Numbered from the stretch's first letter, positions 56,118-64,000 are shown. The stretch: 64,000 nt of DNA from Planctomycetaceae bacterium (GCA_902630355.1 CACOUL010000001.1:106089-170088); one strand, 5' to 3'. Numbers and translations are program-made. The notes: generated by a model not told the origin, from the letters alone.

Positions 56118-56374
56118 TCGTCACAAATCCCCATGACAGTCCAGCGTACCGGCGTGCGGTCGTCCTCAAGCAACTCGCGAGCCGACTGCCCGTCACTCGT
56201 CAAAAGCACCTTCGACCCGGTCGCTGCCCCATGCTTGTCGATGACCAGCACCGGATCCCCATCTGCGGCTTGGCCATCGTGCATCAACAAGCGGACCAAC
56301 AGTAATCGCCAGCCCTCCAGTGATGGATGCTTCATCGTGGCACTCGCAGAACCTAGCACCTTGCCGAATTGCAT
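56114..56374 (-). CDS. BMC-P (EutN/CcmL-type) shell vertex protein 2
   Basis: An 86-residue EutN/CcmL family protein: FGKVLGSASATMKHPSLEGWRLLLV at the start and DKHGAATGSKVLLTSDG in the pore region. Its sequence differs clearly from the other two BMC-P proteins, so the three vertex types are probably not interchangeable. Start overlaps the preceding unknown gene by four bases. Confidence 0.92.
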   Translation of the reverse strand: MQFGKVLGSASATMKHPSLEGWRLLLVRLLMHDGQAADGDPVLVIDKHGAATGSKVLLTSDGQSARELLEDDRTPVRWTVMGICDE

Positions 56375-56402
56375 TTCGATCTCTCCGTTTATCGGCTGCT
56401 CT

Positions 56403-57920
56403 TTATTTACCTAAGATGCAAAGATCGTCGATCAACGAGCAGCGCCGCTCGCGGGTGAATGTCAGGGGTGACGTCACACCCTCTCCGGTCGGCGTTGCAA
56501 TCGAGAAGGACAAATAGCCTTCGCCTCCCAAGCCGAGAGCCGACATACAGGGCCCGTTTTTCACAAACAGGGTCGTGTCCATCACGCGACCCATCCGCGT
56601 CATATTTCGCACGTTGTTCGAGTGAATGATTGCCGTGTGCCGAAAACCATGTTCGTAATGTTGCGCTTTGTCGATCGCCTCGTCCGCATGACGACAGCGA
56701 ACAAAAGGCAGAAAGGGCATCATCTGCTCGACCGGGACAAAGGGGTTGGTCTCTGGCACCTCGCCGAAGAGCAGGGGAGTATCGGCCGGGACCTGTTTAC
56801 CGATGGCTCGCGCAAGTACCGCGGCATCCTGGCCGAGCAACTCTTTTGCCGGTACATCATGTCGATCAGTTCCCTCACCGACCGTCTGAATCGCCTTCGA
56901 GGTAAGCTGCTCAATTTCGCTCGCGGTCAAGCGAACAGCACCCGCCATTTCCATCTCGACGAGGAGTTGGTCGAAGATCGCGTCTACCGCAAACACTTCT
57001 TTCTCCGCAATGCAGAGGAGGTTGTTGTCGTACGAGGCGCCCGCGATCATATTGCTTGCCGCACGCGCTAAATCGGCCGTCTCATCGACCACCACCGGAG
57101 GGTTTCCGGGACCAGCCACAATGGCCCGCTTGCCGCTATTAAGCGCCGCCCGAGCCACAGCTGGACCTCCCGTGACGCAAATCAACTTCACGCCCCGATG
57201 ACTGAATATGGCATCTGCCGTCTCGAGGGTCGGTTCGGTGATGACGCATATCAGATTGTCGATACCAATGTCTTCGTAAATCGCTCGATTGAATCGTTGC
57301 ACACCTTCCGCCGCCACTTTGCGACCGCTCGGGTGTGGATTCACCACCAGCGTGTTGCCGCCCGCAATCATGCTTACTGCATTACCCGTGATCGTTGGCA
57401 GCGAATGCGTCACCGGCGTGATAGCACCGATCACACCAAACGGTGCGTGCTCGATGACCGCCAGCCCGTGATCCCCGCTGAATACTTGACTGTTGAGAAA
57501 CTCGACTCCCGGGGTTTGTTCGCCCAACGTTTTGAGCTTCTCAATCTTGTGTTCCAGTCGTCCGATCTTTGTCTCTTCCATTTCCATCGTGCCGAGTTCA
57601 CGACACTGCTCGATCGAGATTCTGCGAATGTGTGCGATAATCCGCTTCCGATCTTCAACGGTCCGGTGCGAGAGTTGCTCGAATGCAGCCGTTGCAGCGG
57701 CGACGGCTTCATCCACATCGGTAAACAGCCCATATCTTCCGGTGTAGGCGGTTTTCTGCTTTCCGCGGCACGCACATTCGTGGCCCGCGTGGCCCGCCTG
57801 GTCTGCACAATCGCATGCCGACTTCGCAGCAGGGGCAGGCTGCGTGGTCACCGGCTGCACCGCCATTTGCGCCAGCACCAAATCCACGACCTGCCGAATT
57901 GCCTGTTCACTCACTTGCAT
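56403..57920 (-). CDS. BMC CoA-acylating aldehyde dehydrogenase (PduP/EutE-like)
   Basis: Converts lactaldehyde or propionaldehyde to acyl-CoA with NAD. The nucleophile is Cys303 in NNLLCIAEKEVFAV, and GPGNPPVVVDETADL and VTGGPAVARAAL match the PduP/EutE branch. The N-terminus MQVSEQAIRQVVDLVLAQMA is an amphipathic encapsulation-type helix. An unusual linker follows with Cys36, Cys38, His44, His47, Cys49, Cys51, which could bind a metal ion. The length of 505 residues is a little long because of this linker. Next to acetate kinase and PduL it completes the acyl-CoA branch. Confidence 0.94.
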   Translation of the reverse strand: MQVSEQAIRQVVDLVLAQMAVQPVTTQPAPAAKSACDCADQAGHAGHECACRGKQKTAYTGRYGLFTDVDEAVAAATAAFEQLSHRTVEDRKRIIAHIRRISIEQCRELGTMEMEETKIGRLEHKIEKLKTLGEQTPGVEFLNSQVFSGDHGLAVIEHAPFGVIGAITPVTHSLPTITGNAVSMIAGGNTLVVNPHPSGRKVAAEGVQRFNRAIYEDIGIDNLICVITEPTLETADAIFSHRGVKLICVTGGPAVARAALNSGKRAIVAGPGNPPVVVDETADLARAASNMIAGASYDNNLLCIAEKEVFAVDAIFDQLLVEMEMAGAVRLTASEIEQLTSKAIQTVGEGTDRHDVPAKELLGQDAAVLARAIGKQVPADTPLLFGEVPETNPFVPVEQMMPFLPFVRCRHADEAIDKAQHYEHGFRHTAIIHSNNVRNMTRMGRVMDTTLFVKNGPCMSALGLGGEGYLSFSIATPTGEGVTSPLTFTRERRCSLIDDLCILGK

Positions 57921-57966
57921 AGCTTCAATCCTCTGTTCCTATAAAACTCGCTGATCCCGTTTCGCG

Positions 57967-58278
57967 TTATGCCTCCCGGCTGTAAACGCATCCGCTCTCG
58001 ATATGGACGGTGTCCACAATTCCCACGATGACTGCATCGATGGGCAATTTGCTGGTTTCATCAGTCAATCGCGCGCTGGAACCTTGCGTGATTAACACAT
58101 AATCTTCCTCGCCGGCACCGATCGTATCGACCGCGATAAACGTTCGGCCCGTGGGAATGAGAGTTTCCCGCGATTCAGCCTCGATGCGATACGGTTCGAC
58201 CACCATGAGTTTTTGACCGACCATCACGTCGACCTTTTGTGTGGAAACAACAGACCCGGTTACTTTTGCGACAAACAT
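57967..58278 (-). CDS. BMC-P (EutN/CcmL-type) shell vertex protein 3
   Basis: A 103-residue EutN/CcmL protein with MFVAKVTGSVVSTQKVDVMVGQKLMVVEPY at its start, cut here at the family's first strand pair, and the GAGEEDYVLITQGSSARLT segment near the centre. This is the most canonical of the three vertex proteins. Its start codon touches the ackA stop at 58278. Confidence 0.93.
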   Translation of the reverse strand: MFVAKVTGSVVSTQKVDVMVGQKLMVVEPYRIEAESRETLIPTGRTFIAVDTIGAGEEDYVLITQGSSARLTDETSKLPIDAVIVGIVDTVHIESGCVYSREA

Positions 58279-59489
58279 CAGCGATTCTCCTCGCCTTGCT
58301 GGGTTGCCCCGGCCAAATGAGCAACGACTTGCTGTGCGACAATCAGTTCTTCATTGGTGGGGACTACCCACACCGCGGCAGGCATCCCGCTTTTGCCGAT
58401 CGCTCTCTCGCCGCGGAGAGACTCATTTTTCTCGTCATCGATTGCGATACCCAACTCCACCAGACCTCGGCACACTCCCGCTCGAATCGAGGCACTGTTT
58501 TCTCCAATCCCGCCGGTGAACACGACGGCGTCAGCGCCGCCTAATTCGACCAGCATCCAGCCGAGGTACTGCCGGATATTGGCGATGAACGTATCGAGGG
58601 CCAATCGTGATCTCTGATCGCCCTTGCTTGCTTTTTCTTCCAAATCGCGAATATCGCCGCTATGTCCGCTGATGCCGAGAAGCCCGCCCTCGCAGGCAAT
58701 CTTCTGCAACACCTCCTCGAGAGAAAGGCCGGTCTGCTCCATGATCAGAGGGAGCGTAAACGGATCGAAATCACCAACGCGATTATTCTGAAGAATGCCC
58801 GACTGCGGACTGGCACCCATACTGGTAGCCACGCTTTGGCCATCTCGAATCGCGGTCAGACTGCTGGAGCCCCCCAGGTGGAGCGAAATAATCCGTAAAT
58901 CGTCGCGGCCCAACAACTGTGCGGTCCGCTTCGCAATGTAGCGATGGCTCGCACCATGAAATCCAAACCGTCTGACATTGAATTTCTCTTCCCAATCGAA
59001 GGGAATACCATAGGTACGGTTCTCCCGGGAGATACTCTGGTGAAAATCGGTCTCGAAGGCCGCCACCAGGGGAATCTCGGGAAGCTTTTTCGCGAGTTGA
59101 CGCATCGCAGCGATATAGGGCGGGTTGTGGGCAGGCGCAACCTGATTCATTTCCGACATGGCGGCAAGCACCTCATCGTCAATCCGCTGCACGCCCGAGA
59201 GGCGACCACCATGAACCGCCTTAAAGCCGATCGCCGCCACTTCATCAGCCGACTCCAGGCATCCATGTTCCGCATCGGTCAATTGCGCAAGACACTGCCG
59301 TACGGCCGCCGCATGATCCGCTACGGCCGAGACCACTTCATCTTGATAATCACCGATACAGACCATACTCCGGCTCTCCTCGGAACCGATTCGCTCAATG
59401 CCGCCTCGCGCAAGTTCTACCGCATCGGGCATTCTGTAGAGTCGATACTTGAAACTCGTCGATCCTAAGTTGGCAACTAACACCTTCAT
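58278..59489 (-). CDS. Acetate/propionate kinase-like protein (divergent)
   Basis: An acetokinase-family protein, 403 residues, expected to make ATP from an acyl phosphate. Family segments include VLVANLGSTSFKYRLYRM, FGFHGASHRYIAKRTAQLL, VVFTGGIGENSASIRAGVC and ENSASI. The usual FDTAFH motif reads FETDFH and the usual HLGNGAS reads HLGGSSS; the DTSMG motif reads ATSMG. These changes are near the active site, so catalysis may be altered. No encapsulation peptide is visible, so it may work outside the shell. It lies between BMC-H and BMC-P genes. Confidence 0.85.
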   Translation of the reverse strand: MKVLVANLGSTSFKYRLYRMPDAVELARGGIERIGSEESRSMVCIGDYQDEVVSAVADHAAAVRQCLAQLTDAEHGCLESADEVAAIGFKAVHGGRLSGVQRIDDEVLAAMSEMNQVAPAHNPPYIAAMRQLAKKLPEIPLVAAFETDFHQSISRENRTYGIPFDWEEKFNVRRFGFHGASHRYIAKRTAQLLGRDDLRIISLHLGGSSSLTAIRDGQSVATSMGASPQSGILQNNRVGDFDPFTLPLIMEQTGLSLEEVLQKIACEGGLLGISGHSGDIRDLEEKASKGDQRSRLALDTFIANIRQYLGWMLVELGGADAVVFTGGIGENSASIRAGVCRGLVELGIAIDDEKNESLRGERAIGKSGMPAAVWVVPTNEELIVAQQVVAHLAGATQQGEENR

Positions 59490-59524
59490 GGCACTGCTTC
59501 CTGCAAAAACGATCCTTCGAGGGC

Positions 59525-59794
59525 TTAGGACAAATACGCGTCAAGCAAACCTTCCGCCGGACGGGGTATCACGTGACTCGAAACCAGTTCGCCCATCTGC
59601 GAGGCAGCGGAGGCACCGGCTTCTACTGCGGCCCGAACACTGCCGACATCGCCTTTGACGACCGTGGTCATATATGCGCCACCGATCTGCACACGCTTGA
59701 GTATCTCGACATTCGCAGCCTTGGCCATCGCGTCGCTGGCCTCTACCAGCGGAACCAAACCGCGAGTTTCAATCATTCCAATTGCATGTTCCAT
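59525..59794 (-). CDS. BMC-H hexamer shell protein 1
   Basis: An 89-residue single-domain BMC shell protein. MEHAIGMIETRGLVPLVEASDAM and VKGDVGSVRAAVEAGASAA match the family. It should form flat hexamers that tile the shell facets. The last residues (RPAEGLLDAYLS) are unlike the other BMC-H protein, which may matter for packing. Confidence 0.95.
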   Translation of the reverse strand: MEHAIGMIETRGLVPLVEASDAMAKAANVEILKRVQIGGAYMTTVVKGDVGSVRAAVEAGASAASQMGELVSSHVIPRPAEGLLDAYLS

Positions 59795-59840
59795 TTTGTC
59801 GTCTCCGATTTACAAAACTCTGTTTTTAGAAATTCAACGA

Positions 59841-60128
59841 TTAACCTGCGACGGGGCCGAGTGCCACATCGAGATCGCCGTGCGGACGAGGAATGACCTG
59901 AACGCTGATCACTTCACCGATCCGTCCAGCGGCATTAGCGCCCGCATCCGTCGCAGCTTTGACGGCCGCAACATCACCGGTCACAAAGGCGGTTACCATA
60001 CCGGAACCGACTTTATCCCAGCCGAGGAACTCAACATTTGCCGCTTTCATCATCGCATCGGTAGCCTCGACCAGACAGACGAAACCCTTGGTTTCGATCA
60101 TACCCAGTGCTTCTTGTACCTTCGCCAT
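59841..60128 (-). CDS. BMC-H hexamer shell protein 2
   Basis: A 95-residue BMC shell protein with [20 protein letters not shown] at the start; ATG at 60128 is chosen because upstream codons do not match. [20 protein letters not shown] gives the second half. It is the first shell gene of the operon and probably the major facet protein. Confidence 0.95.
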   Translation of the reverse strand: MAKVQEALGMIETKGFVCLVEATDAMMKAANVEFLGWDKVGSGMVTAFVTGDVAAVKAATDAGANAAGRIGEVISVQVIPRPHGDLDVALGPVAG

Positions 60129-60167
60129 AACAAGCATCTCCTCAAGAAAAGTAAACAAACAAAACCG

Positions 60168-60878
60168 CTATACACTTGACGCTGGCCGTACCAACTCGCA
60201 CTTGCTCGCGTGCTGCAGGTCGACTGCGTTTCCTTCATCTGTATCAATATGCACTTCCAACTTGGCCGCGTCGTCGATTCGCACAAGCAAATCGGTGAGA
60301 ATCGTGCGGCATGACGAATGGACAGCCAGATCAATCCGATCACCATTCTTGACCCCGTACCGCTCCGCATCGCGGGGCCCCATGTGGACGTGCCGCTCGG
60401 CGCGAATCACCCCTTGCGATAATTCGACCACACCGGCCGGACCCACTAGTACGCACCCCGGCGTCCCTTCGATCTTGCCGCTGGCGCGGACCGGAATATC
60501 AAGGCCCAGAGAGATTGCATCGGTAAATGCCAATTCCACCTGGCTTGCTGGTCGCGTGGGTCCCAGGACACGGACCGCCGGAAGCATTCTCTTCCGCGGC
60601 CCGACCACCATCACGGTTTCCTCGGCAGCGTAAAAACCGTCCTGATAAAGATCCTTCATTGGCGTCAGCGTACTGCCGGGGCCGAAAAGAGTTTCGACGT
60701 GTTCATCGGTGAGGTGACAGTGACGCGCGGAGATACTGACCACCAACTCATTATCGCCAGCGGGTGCCGTCGCTAATTTTTCACTCAGCAATTCGCGGAC
60801 GATCCGCTCAATCGCTAGGCGATCAATCGATTTTTGGGTCGGTGTTCCACTGACCGGCGCACTATTAGTAATCATCAA
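60168..60878 (-). CDS. pduL: PduL-type phosphotransacylase
   Basis: Transfers the acyl group from CoA to phosphate inside the compartment and regenerates CoA. 236 residues. An N-terminal amphipathic helix ([19 protein letters not shown]) acts as encapsulation peptide. The two metal/His motifs [17 protein letters not shown] and [17 protein letters not shown] are typical of Pdu[21 protein letters not shown] completes the fold. It overlaps the DeoR gene by four bases. Its product acyl phosphate would be used by the kinase downstream. Confidence 0.94.
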   Translation of the reverse strand: MMITNSAPVSGTPTQKSIDRLAIERIVRELLSEKLATAPAGDNELVVSISARHCHLTDEHVETLFGPGSTLTPMKDLYQDGFYAAEETVMVVGPRKRMLPAVRVLGPTRPASQVELAFTDAISLGLDIPVRASGKIEGTPGCVLVGPAGVVELSQGVIRAERHVHMGPRDAERYGVKNGDRIDLAVHSSCRTILTDLLVRIDDAAKLEVHIDTDEGNAVDLQHASKCELVRPASSV

Positions 60879-61666
60879 GCACTCTCTCTCTCTTTTTCTT
60901 CTGCTCGCTCGGAAATATGCAAATGCACACCCGCTTGTTCGATTCGCTCTCTCCAGAGCGAGGATATTTCATCGTCGACGACCAACCGCGCGACGGCTTC
61001 GAGGGAACAAAGACGAGAGAGGCTGCTACTCCCGAATTTTGTGCTATCCGCAACGATCACCGGCTCATCGCACGCTGAAAGCATAGCTCGCTGCGTTTCG
61101 ACTTGGAGAATATTGCTGTTAAAAAAACCCCTCTGATTAACCGCTGCAACCGATAAAATCGTATGTCGGACATTCAATTCCCGCAGGATCGTATTGGCGA
61201 GCGGCCCCAGGGTCACGCCGGTCCGAGAGTGGACATTGCCTCCGATCAGGACCAGATCGCACTCGGCGGAAGAGGCCATCAGGTTGGCGACCGGCAACGA
61301 ATTGGTTACCACCTGCAGGGGCCTGCCGACCAAAACCCGCGCCACTTCGTAGGTCGTGCTCCCGCCGTCGAGCAGCACGGTCTCACCGTCCTCGACCAGC
61401 GCAGCGGCCTCGATGGCAATCGCCCGTTTTTTATCCCAGTGCGTCTGCTGTCGATCACGAAAGTGGGGAAATTCGGGCGACTCTCCGGTGTAGAAGGCAC
61501 CGCCATGCGTGCGGCGGGCTTGCCCGAGTTCTTCGAGGTATTCCAGGTCCCGGCGGACTGTCGACTCCGAGACCCGCAACTGTCCGGCCAAATCGGGCAG
61601 GGAAGCAAAGCCCTGGGTTCGGATCATCTCGAGTAATTGATCACGACGGCTCTGAACGACCATCAC
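60875..61666 (-). CDS. DeoR-family transcriptional regulator of the BMC operon
   Basis: A sugar-responsive repressor of 263 residues. The N-terminal winged helix-turn-helix is [25 protein letters not shown]. The C-terminal sugar-phosphate-binding domain includes [13 protein letters not shown] and [22 protein letters not shown] segments. It is the first gene of the operon and overlaps pduL, so it should regulate its own transcript. The expected inducer is an intermediate of fucose or rhamnose breakdown, by analogy with the planctomycete BMC system. Confidence 0.92.
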   Translation of the reverse strand: MMVVQSRRDQLLEMIRTQGFASLPDLAGQLRVSESTVRRDLEYLEELGQARRTHGGAFYTGESPEFPHFRDRQQTHWDKKRAIAIEAAALVEDGETVLLDGGSTTYEVARVLVGRPLQVVTNSLPVANLMASSAECDLVLIGGNVHSRTGVTLGPLANTILRELNVRHTILSVAAVNQRGFFNSNILQVETQRAMLSACDEPVIVADSTKFGSSSLSRLCSLEAVARLVVDDEISSLWRERIEQAGVHLHISERAEEKERESA

Positions 61667-61967
61667 AGCACCATTAACAGGAATACTTCAGAAAGAGGCC
61701 TTTGGAGGCCATTATGGGCCCGTTGAAGCTAGATTTCAAGCACTAATGCACATAAATTGACGGTATTTTGTCAATTATTCATATATTCTGACAGATTTCT
61801 TTCATCCGAAAAATACTCTTGGCAGGCCTGCGGCGATGGCACCCCCAAGTAGGGTTTACTTGAGAGCCGGTTTGCGGAAATAACATTGCCAAAAGAACGG
61901 GCCCATCAAGGCCTTTCCGTCTTTTCGAACCCCAACTCAACAACTCAAGCCCAGTGCGAATGCCATT
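61667..61967. other. Divergent promoter region of the BMC operon and SulP gene
   Basis: A 301-base gap between DeoR (minus) and the SulP gene (plus). It has the 22-bp dyad described next, a small GGCCT/AGGCC hairpin at 61697-61710, and AT-rich sequence around 61760-61800. TTGACA on the minus strand and TTGACG on the plus strand both lie within the dyad, so each gene could have a promoter here. -10 boxes at proper spacing are not clean. Confidence 0.45.
61755..61776. promoter_or_regulatory. Dyad-symmetric candidate DeoR operator
   Basis: AATTGAC (61755-61761) and GTCAATT (61770-61776) form a perfect 7-bp inverted repeat around an 8-base centre. It lies 89 bases before the DeoR start and contains a TTGACA -35 word on the minus strand. 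Binding here would block the operon promoter. DeoR-type regulators bind such dyads; the match to a specific site is not established. Confidence 0.5.
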
Positions 61968-63911
61968 ATGTTTTCATCACCTAAGCAAGACTTTTTAGCA
62001 TCGATCGTTGTCTTTCTCGTAGCTCTGCCCCTCTGCATGGGAATTGCCATTGCGTCAGGAGCGCCGGTTGCCACCGGCCTGATCACCGGCATCGTGGGGG
62101 GACTGATCGTTGGTGTACTCTCAGGTGCGCCGCTGCAAGTGAGCGGACCGGCGGCAGGCCTGACGGTGATCGTGTACCAGATCATTCAAGATCATGGGCT
62201 CGAGTCGCTGGGGATCACCGTGCTGGTCGCAGGCTTGCTGCAACTGGTTGCCGGCCTGCTCAAGTACGGCCGCTGGTTCCGCGCCGTTTCTCCGGCGGTC
62301 GTCTATGGCATGCTGGCCGGCATCGGCGTTTTGATTTTTGCGAGCCAAACGCACGTGATGGTGGACGATAGCCCCAAGGGCTCGGGGCTCGATAACTTGC
62401 TATCGATCCCCAGTGCGATTGCCAAGGGATTGCCAATACCCCCAATACCCACAGATTCTGATGATCTCGAGCAGATGACCAAAGAACGAGACTTTTTACA
62501 AAAGTATGGAGATCTGCACGAAAAGCAGGTCCAAATCCGTGAACGTGCGGCAGAGAAAATCCCCCACGACCAGTCGACCTCAACCGACGCCCCGACGGCA
62601 CCCGAACCGGCAACGTCCACCGCTGATTTCGAATCGATTGCGGCTGAGCAAACGGCGTTAAAACTCGAATTCGAAAAGCTGACCGCCGACCCCGAACTCA
62701 CAAAGGTGGTATCGTCTGCTGCAAATCCAAAGGCCCTGCAAAAATCGATCGACCAAGTTCCGGGAATCCTGGAGGATGCGGAAAGTGCGCTGCGGGCGGG
62801 GGACACAAAAAAAATCACGGAAACTCAGATTAAAGCACAGCAGAGACTCGAAACGCTCTTATCGCTGATGATGAATCATGATTGGGCGGCCAAAATTGGC
62901 TTGCTGACGATCGTGCTGCTCGTCGCCTGGAGTGCGATCCCGATCAAAAAGCTTCGCTTGGTGCCGGCACCCCTTTTTGCCATCGTGTTGGTCACGGCGC
63001 TGGCCACCATTTTGAAAATTCCCGTCCTTTATGTGGAGGTTCCGGAGAACCTCTGGAGTGAAGTGCATTTTCCCTCGTGGGTCGTTATCAATTCAACGCC
63101 CTGGACCGTTTTCCTCGGTTCGGGCATTGTGCTGGCCGTCGTTGCCAGTGCTGAAACCCTGCTGTGCGCAACTGCCGTCGACCAGATGCAATCACATACT
63201 CGAACCGCCTATAACAAGGAACTGGTAGCGCAGGGCGTTGGAAACATCGTCTGCGGATTCCTTGGCGCTTTACCGATGACCGGGGTGATCGTCCGCAGTA
63301 GCGCAAATGTGAACGCGGGTGGCCGGACGCGATTGTCGACGATCTTGCACGGCCTTTGGCTCTTAATTTTCGTCTCCTTTCTGGCGGTTGTGCTGCGGTG
63401 GATTCCTACCGCAGCGCTCGCTGCTATCCTTGTCTACACGGGCTACAAATTGGTCAACATTCAGGCAATCAAAAACCTGAGGAAGTACGGTTGGGGAGAG
63501 GTTGCAATCTATTTTGCCACACTTGGCACGATCGTTTGCACCGATCTTCTGACGGGCGTCATTACTGGAATTGTGCTGGCCGCGATGAAGCTGCTGCATT
63601 CCTTTTCTCACCTGGAGACCGATCTGGATATCAATACTGCTGAAAAAACGGCTCGTCTCAAACTGGAGGGGGCAGCGACCTTCATCCGTCTACCGGCACT
63701 GGCAGCCGCACTTGAGCGTGTGCCTCGAGGATTTGAATTGCACGTTGATTTTGAACAGCTGCATCAAATCGACCACGCCTGTCTCGACCTTTTAATGAAC
63801 TGGGCGAAACAACACGAAGGCACCGGCGGTTCGCTGACCATCGATTGGAATTCGCTGCAAACCGGAAGGCGTGCCAATCCGCGGACTGCAACCGCCGGGA
63901 CCGACGCTTAA
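61968..63911 (+). CDS. SulP/SLC26-type anion transporter with large hydrophilic insert and STAS domain
   Basis: A 647-residue permease. The first half has DFLASIVVFLVALPLCMGIAIASG and PVATGLITGIVGGLIVG with LSGAPLQVSGPAAGLTVIVYQ, as in SulP/BicA-type transporters of sulfate or bicarbonate. A hydrophilic block of about 145 residues (about 155-300), rich in Glu, Lys, Ala and Thr, interrupts the membrane part and is not found in typical members. The second half has further membrane helices and a C-terminal STAS domain (RVPRGFELHVDFEQLHQIDHACLDLL). The ion is unknown. It is divergent from the BMC operon. Confidence 0.88.
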   Translation: MFSSPKQDFLASIVVFLVALPLCMGIAIASGAPVATGLITGIVGGLIVGVLSGAPLQVSGPAAGLTVIVYQIIQDHGLESLGITVLVAGLLQLVAGLLKYGRWFRAVSPAVVYGMLAGIGVLIFASQTHVMVDDSPKGSGLDNLLSIPSAIAKGLPIPPIPTDSDDLEQMTKERDFLQKYGDLHEKQVQIRERAAEKIPHDQSTSTDAPTAPEPATSTADFESIAAEQTALKLEFEKLTADPELTKVVSSAANPKALQKSIDQVPGILEDAESALRAGDTKKITETQIKAQQRLETLLSLMMNHDWAAKIGLLTIVLLVAWSAIPIKKLRLVPAPLFAIVLVTALATILKIPVLYVEVPENLWSEVHFPSWVVINSTPWTVFLGSGIVLAVVASAETLLCATAVDQMQSHTRTAYNKELVAQGVGNIVCGFLGALPMTGVIVRSSANVNAGGRTRLSTILHGLWLLIFVSFLAVVLRWIPTAALAAILVYTGYKLVNIQAIKNLRKYGWGEVAIYFATLGTIVCTDLLTGVITGIVLAAMKLLHSFSHLETDLDINTAEKTARLKLEGAATFIRLPALAAALERVPRGFELHVDFEQLHQIDHACLDLLMNWAKQHEGTGGSLTIDWNSLQTGRRANPRTATAGTDA

Positions 63912-64000
63912 CGGCAACTCCGCCGAACCCCGCCCAAAAGACAGAGTGCAAGAACCACGAGTATTCCGCTCGCAGGCTCCGGTACCGTGATCGGATCGTC
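63908..64000 (-). CDS. C-terminal end of a second PEP-CTERM protein (partial)
   Basis: Read on the minus strand from the right edge, 30 codons end at a TAA (63910-63908). The peptide ends DDPITVPEPASGILVVLALC then LLGGVRRSCR, which is a PEP-CTERM tail: the VPEP motif, a hydrophobic helix and a final Arg-containing cluster. The main part of the gene lies beyond the window. Its stop codon overlaps the stop of the convergent SulP gene. Confidence 0.8.
   Translation of the reverse strand, partial: DDPITVPEPASGILVVLALCLLGGVRRSCR

Noticed and set aside
1..64000. CRISPR arrays, rRNA/tRNA genes and transposases
   Set aside because: I saw no regularly spaced repeats, no rRNA-like or convincing cloverleaf sequence and no transposase motif; a tRNA scan was not possible here.

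Overview
The window most likely comes from a planctomycete chromosome. It is a moderately GC-rich, gene-dense stretch. The best lineage marker is an eleven-gene bacterial microcompartment (BMC) operon of the planctomycete/verrucomicrobial type: two BMC-H and three BMC-P shell proteins, no BMC-T, a class II aldolase, PduL, an acylating aldehyde dehydrogenase and an acetate-kinase-like protein. Other supporting traits are a formylglycine-type sulfatase, PEP-CTERM sorting tails, a leucine-rich-repeat protein, a DUF3604-type secreted protein and a YdjY-like protein. Assignment to the phylum is well supported; nothing finer is claimed. I saw no phage, insertion sequence, CRISPR array, rRNA or tRNA gene.

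Layout. 0-6 kb: the first codons of a probable aat gene at the left edge (minus), an HtrA-like protease, then dnaG and rpoD behind a near-consensus promoter, a strong terminator, and a coiled-coil zinc-ribbon protein. 6-10 kb: glycolate oxidase operon glcD-glcE-glcF (minus). 10-25.8 kb: marC, a large PutA-type proline catabolic enzyme, LRR protein, glycosyltransferase, recG, rnhA, a histidine kinase with a CxxCH sensor domain, a YdjY-like protein with an internal duplication, a 606-residue unknown coupled to a YggS-type PLP protein, and greA. 25.8-30.6 kb: a long non-coding stretch, then a cluster of polysaccharide deacetylase, acyltransferase-like protein, FkbH-like protein and acyl carrier protein. 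30.7-38.8 kb: secreted DUF3604 protein, PEP-CTERM protein, sulfatase, PfkB kinase and AEC transporter. 38.8-44.2 kb: a structured non-coding element, kdsA, a transglutaminase-like lipoprotein, galK and a class I aldolase-like protein. 44.2-54 kb: hisD-hisC, threonine aldolase, a DDAH-like amidinohydrolase, a trans-sulfuration enzyme behind a candidate SAM-responsive leader, a HEAT-like protein, and rpmE-prfA-prmC. 54-61.7 kb: the BMC operon. 61.9-64 kb: a SulP transporter with a large hydrophilic insert, and the tail of a second PEP-CTERM protein at the right edge.

How genes work together. In the BMC operon the aldolase should cleave a deoxyhexulose phosphate (fuculose-1-P or rhamnulose-1-P) to DHAP and lactaldehyde. 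The acylating dehydrogenase would convert the aldehyde to acyl-CoA, PduL to acyl phosphate, and the kinase would recover ATP. Four proteins carry terminal amphipathic helices typical of encapsulation peptides. The sulfatase/kinase/transporter group could supply sugars from sulfated polysaccharides, but that link is inference.

The least expected signals are: (i) a promoter, SAM-II/SAM-V-like aptamer and terminator leader before the trans-sulfuration gene; (ii) the FkbH/ACP/deacetylase cluster; (iii) a Cys/His-rich linker in the BMC aldehyde dehydrogenase and a non-canonical active-site segment in its acetate-kinase partner; (iv) a 13-bp-stem non-coding element near 38.85 kb.
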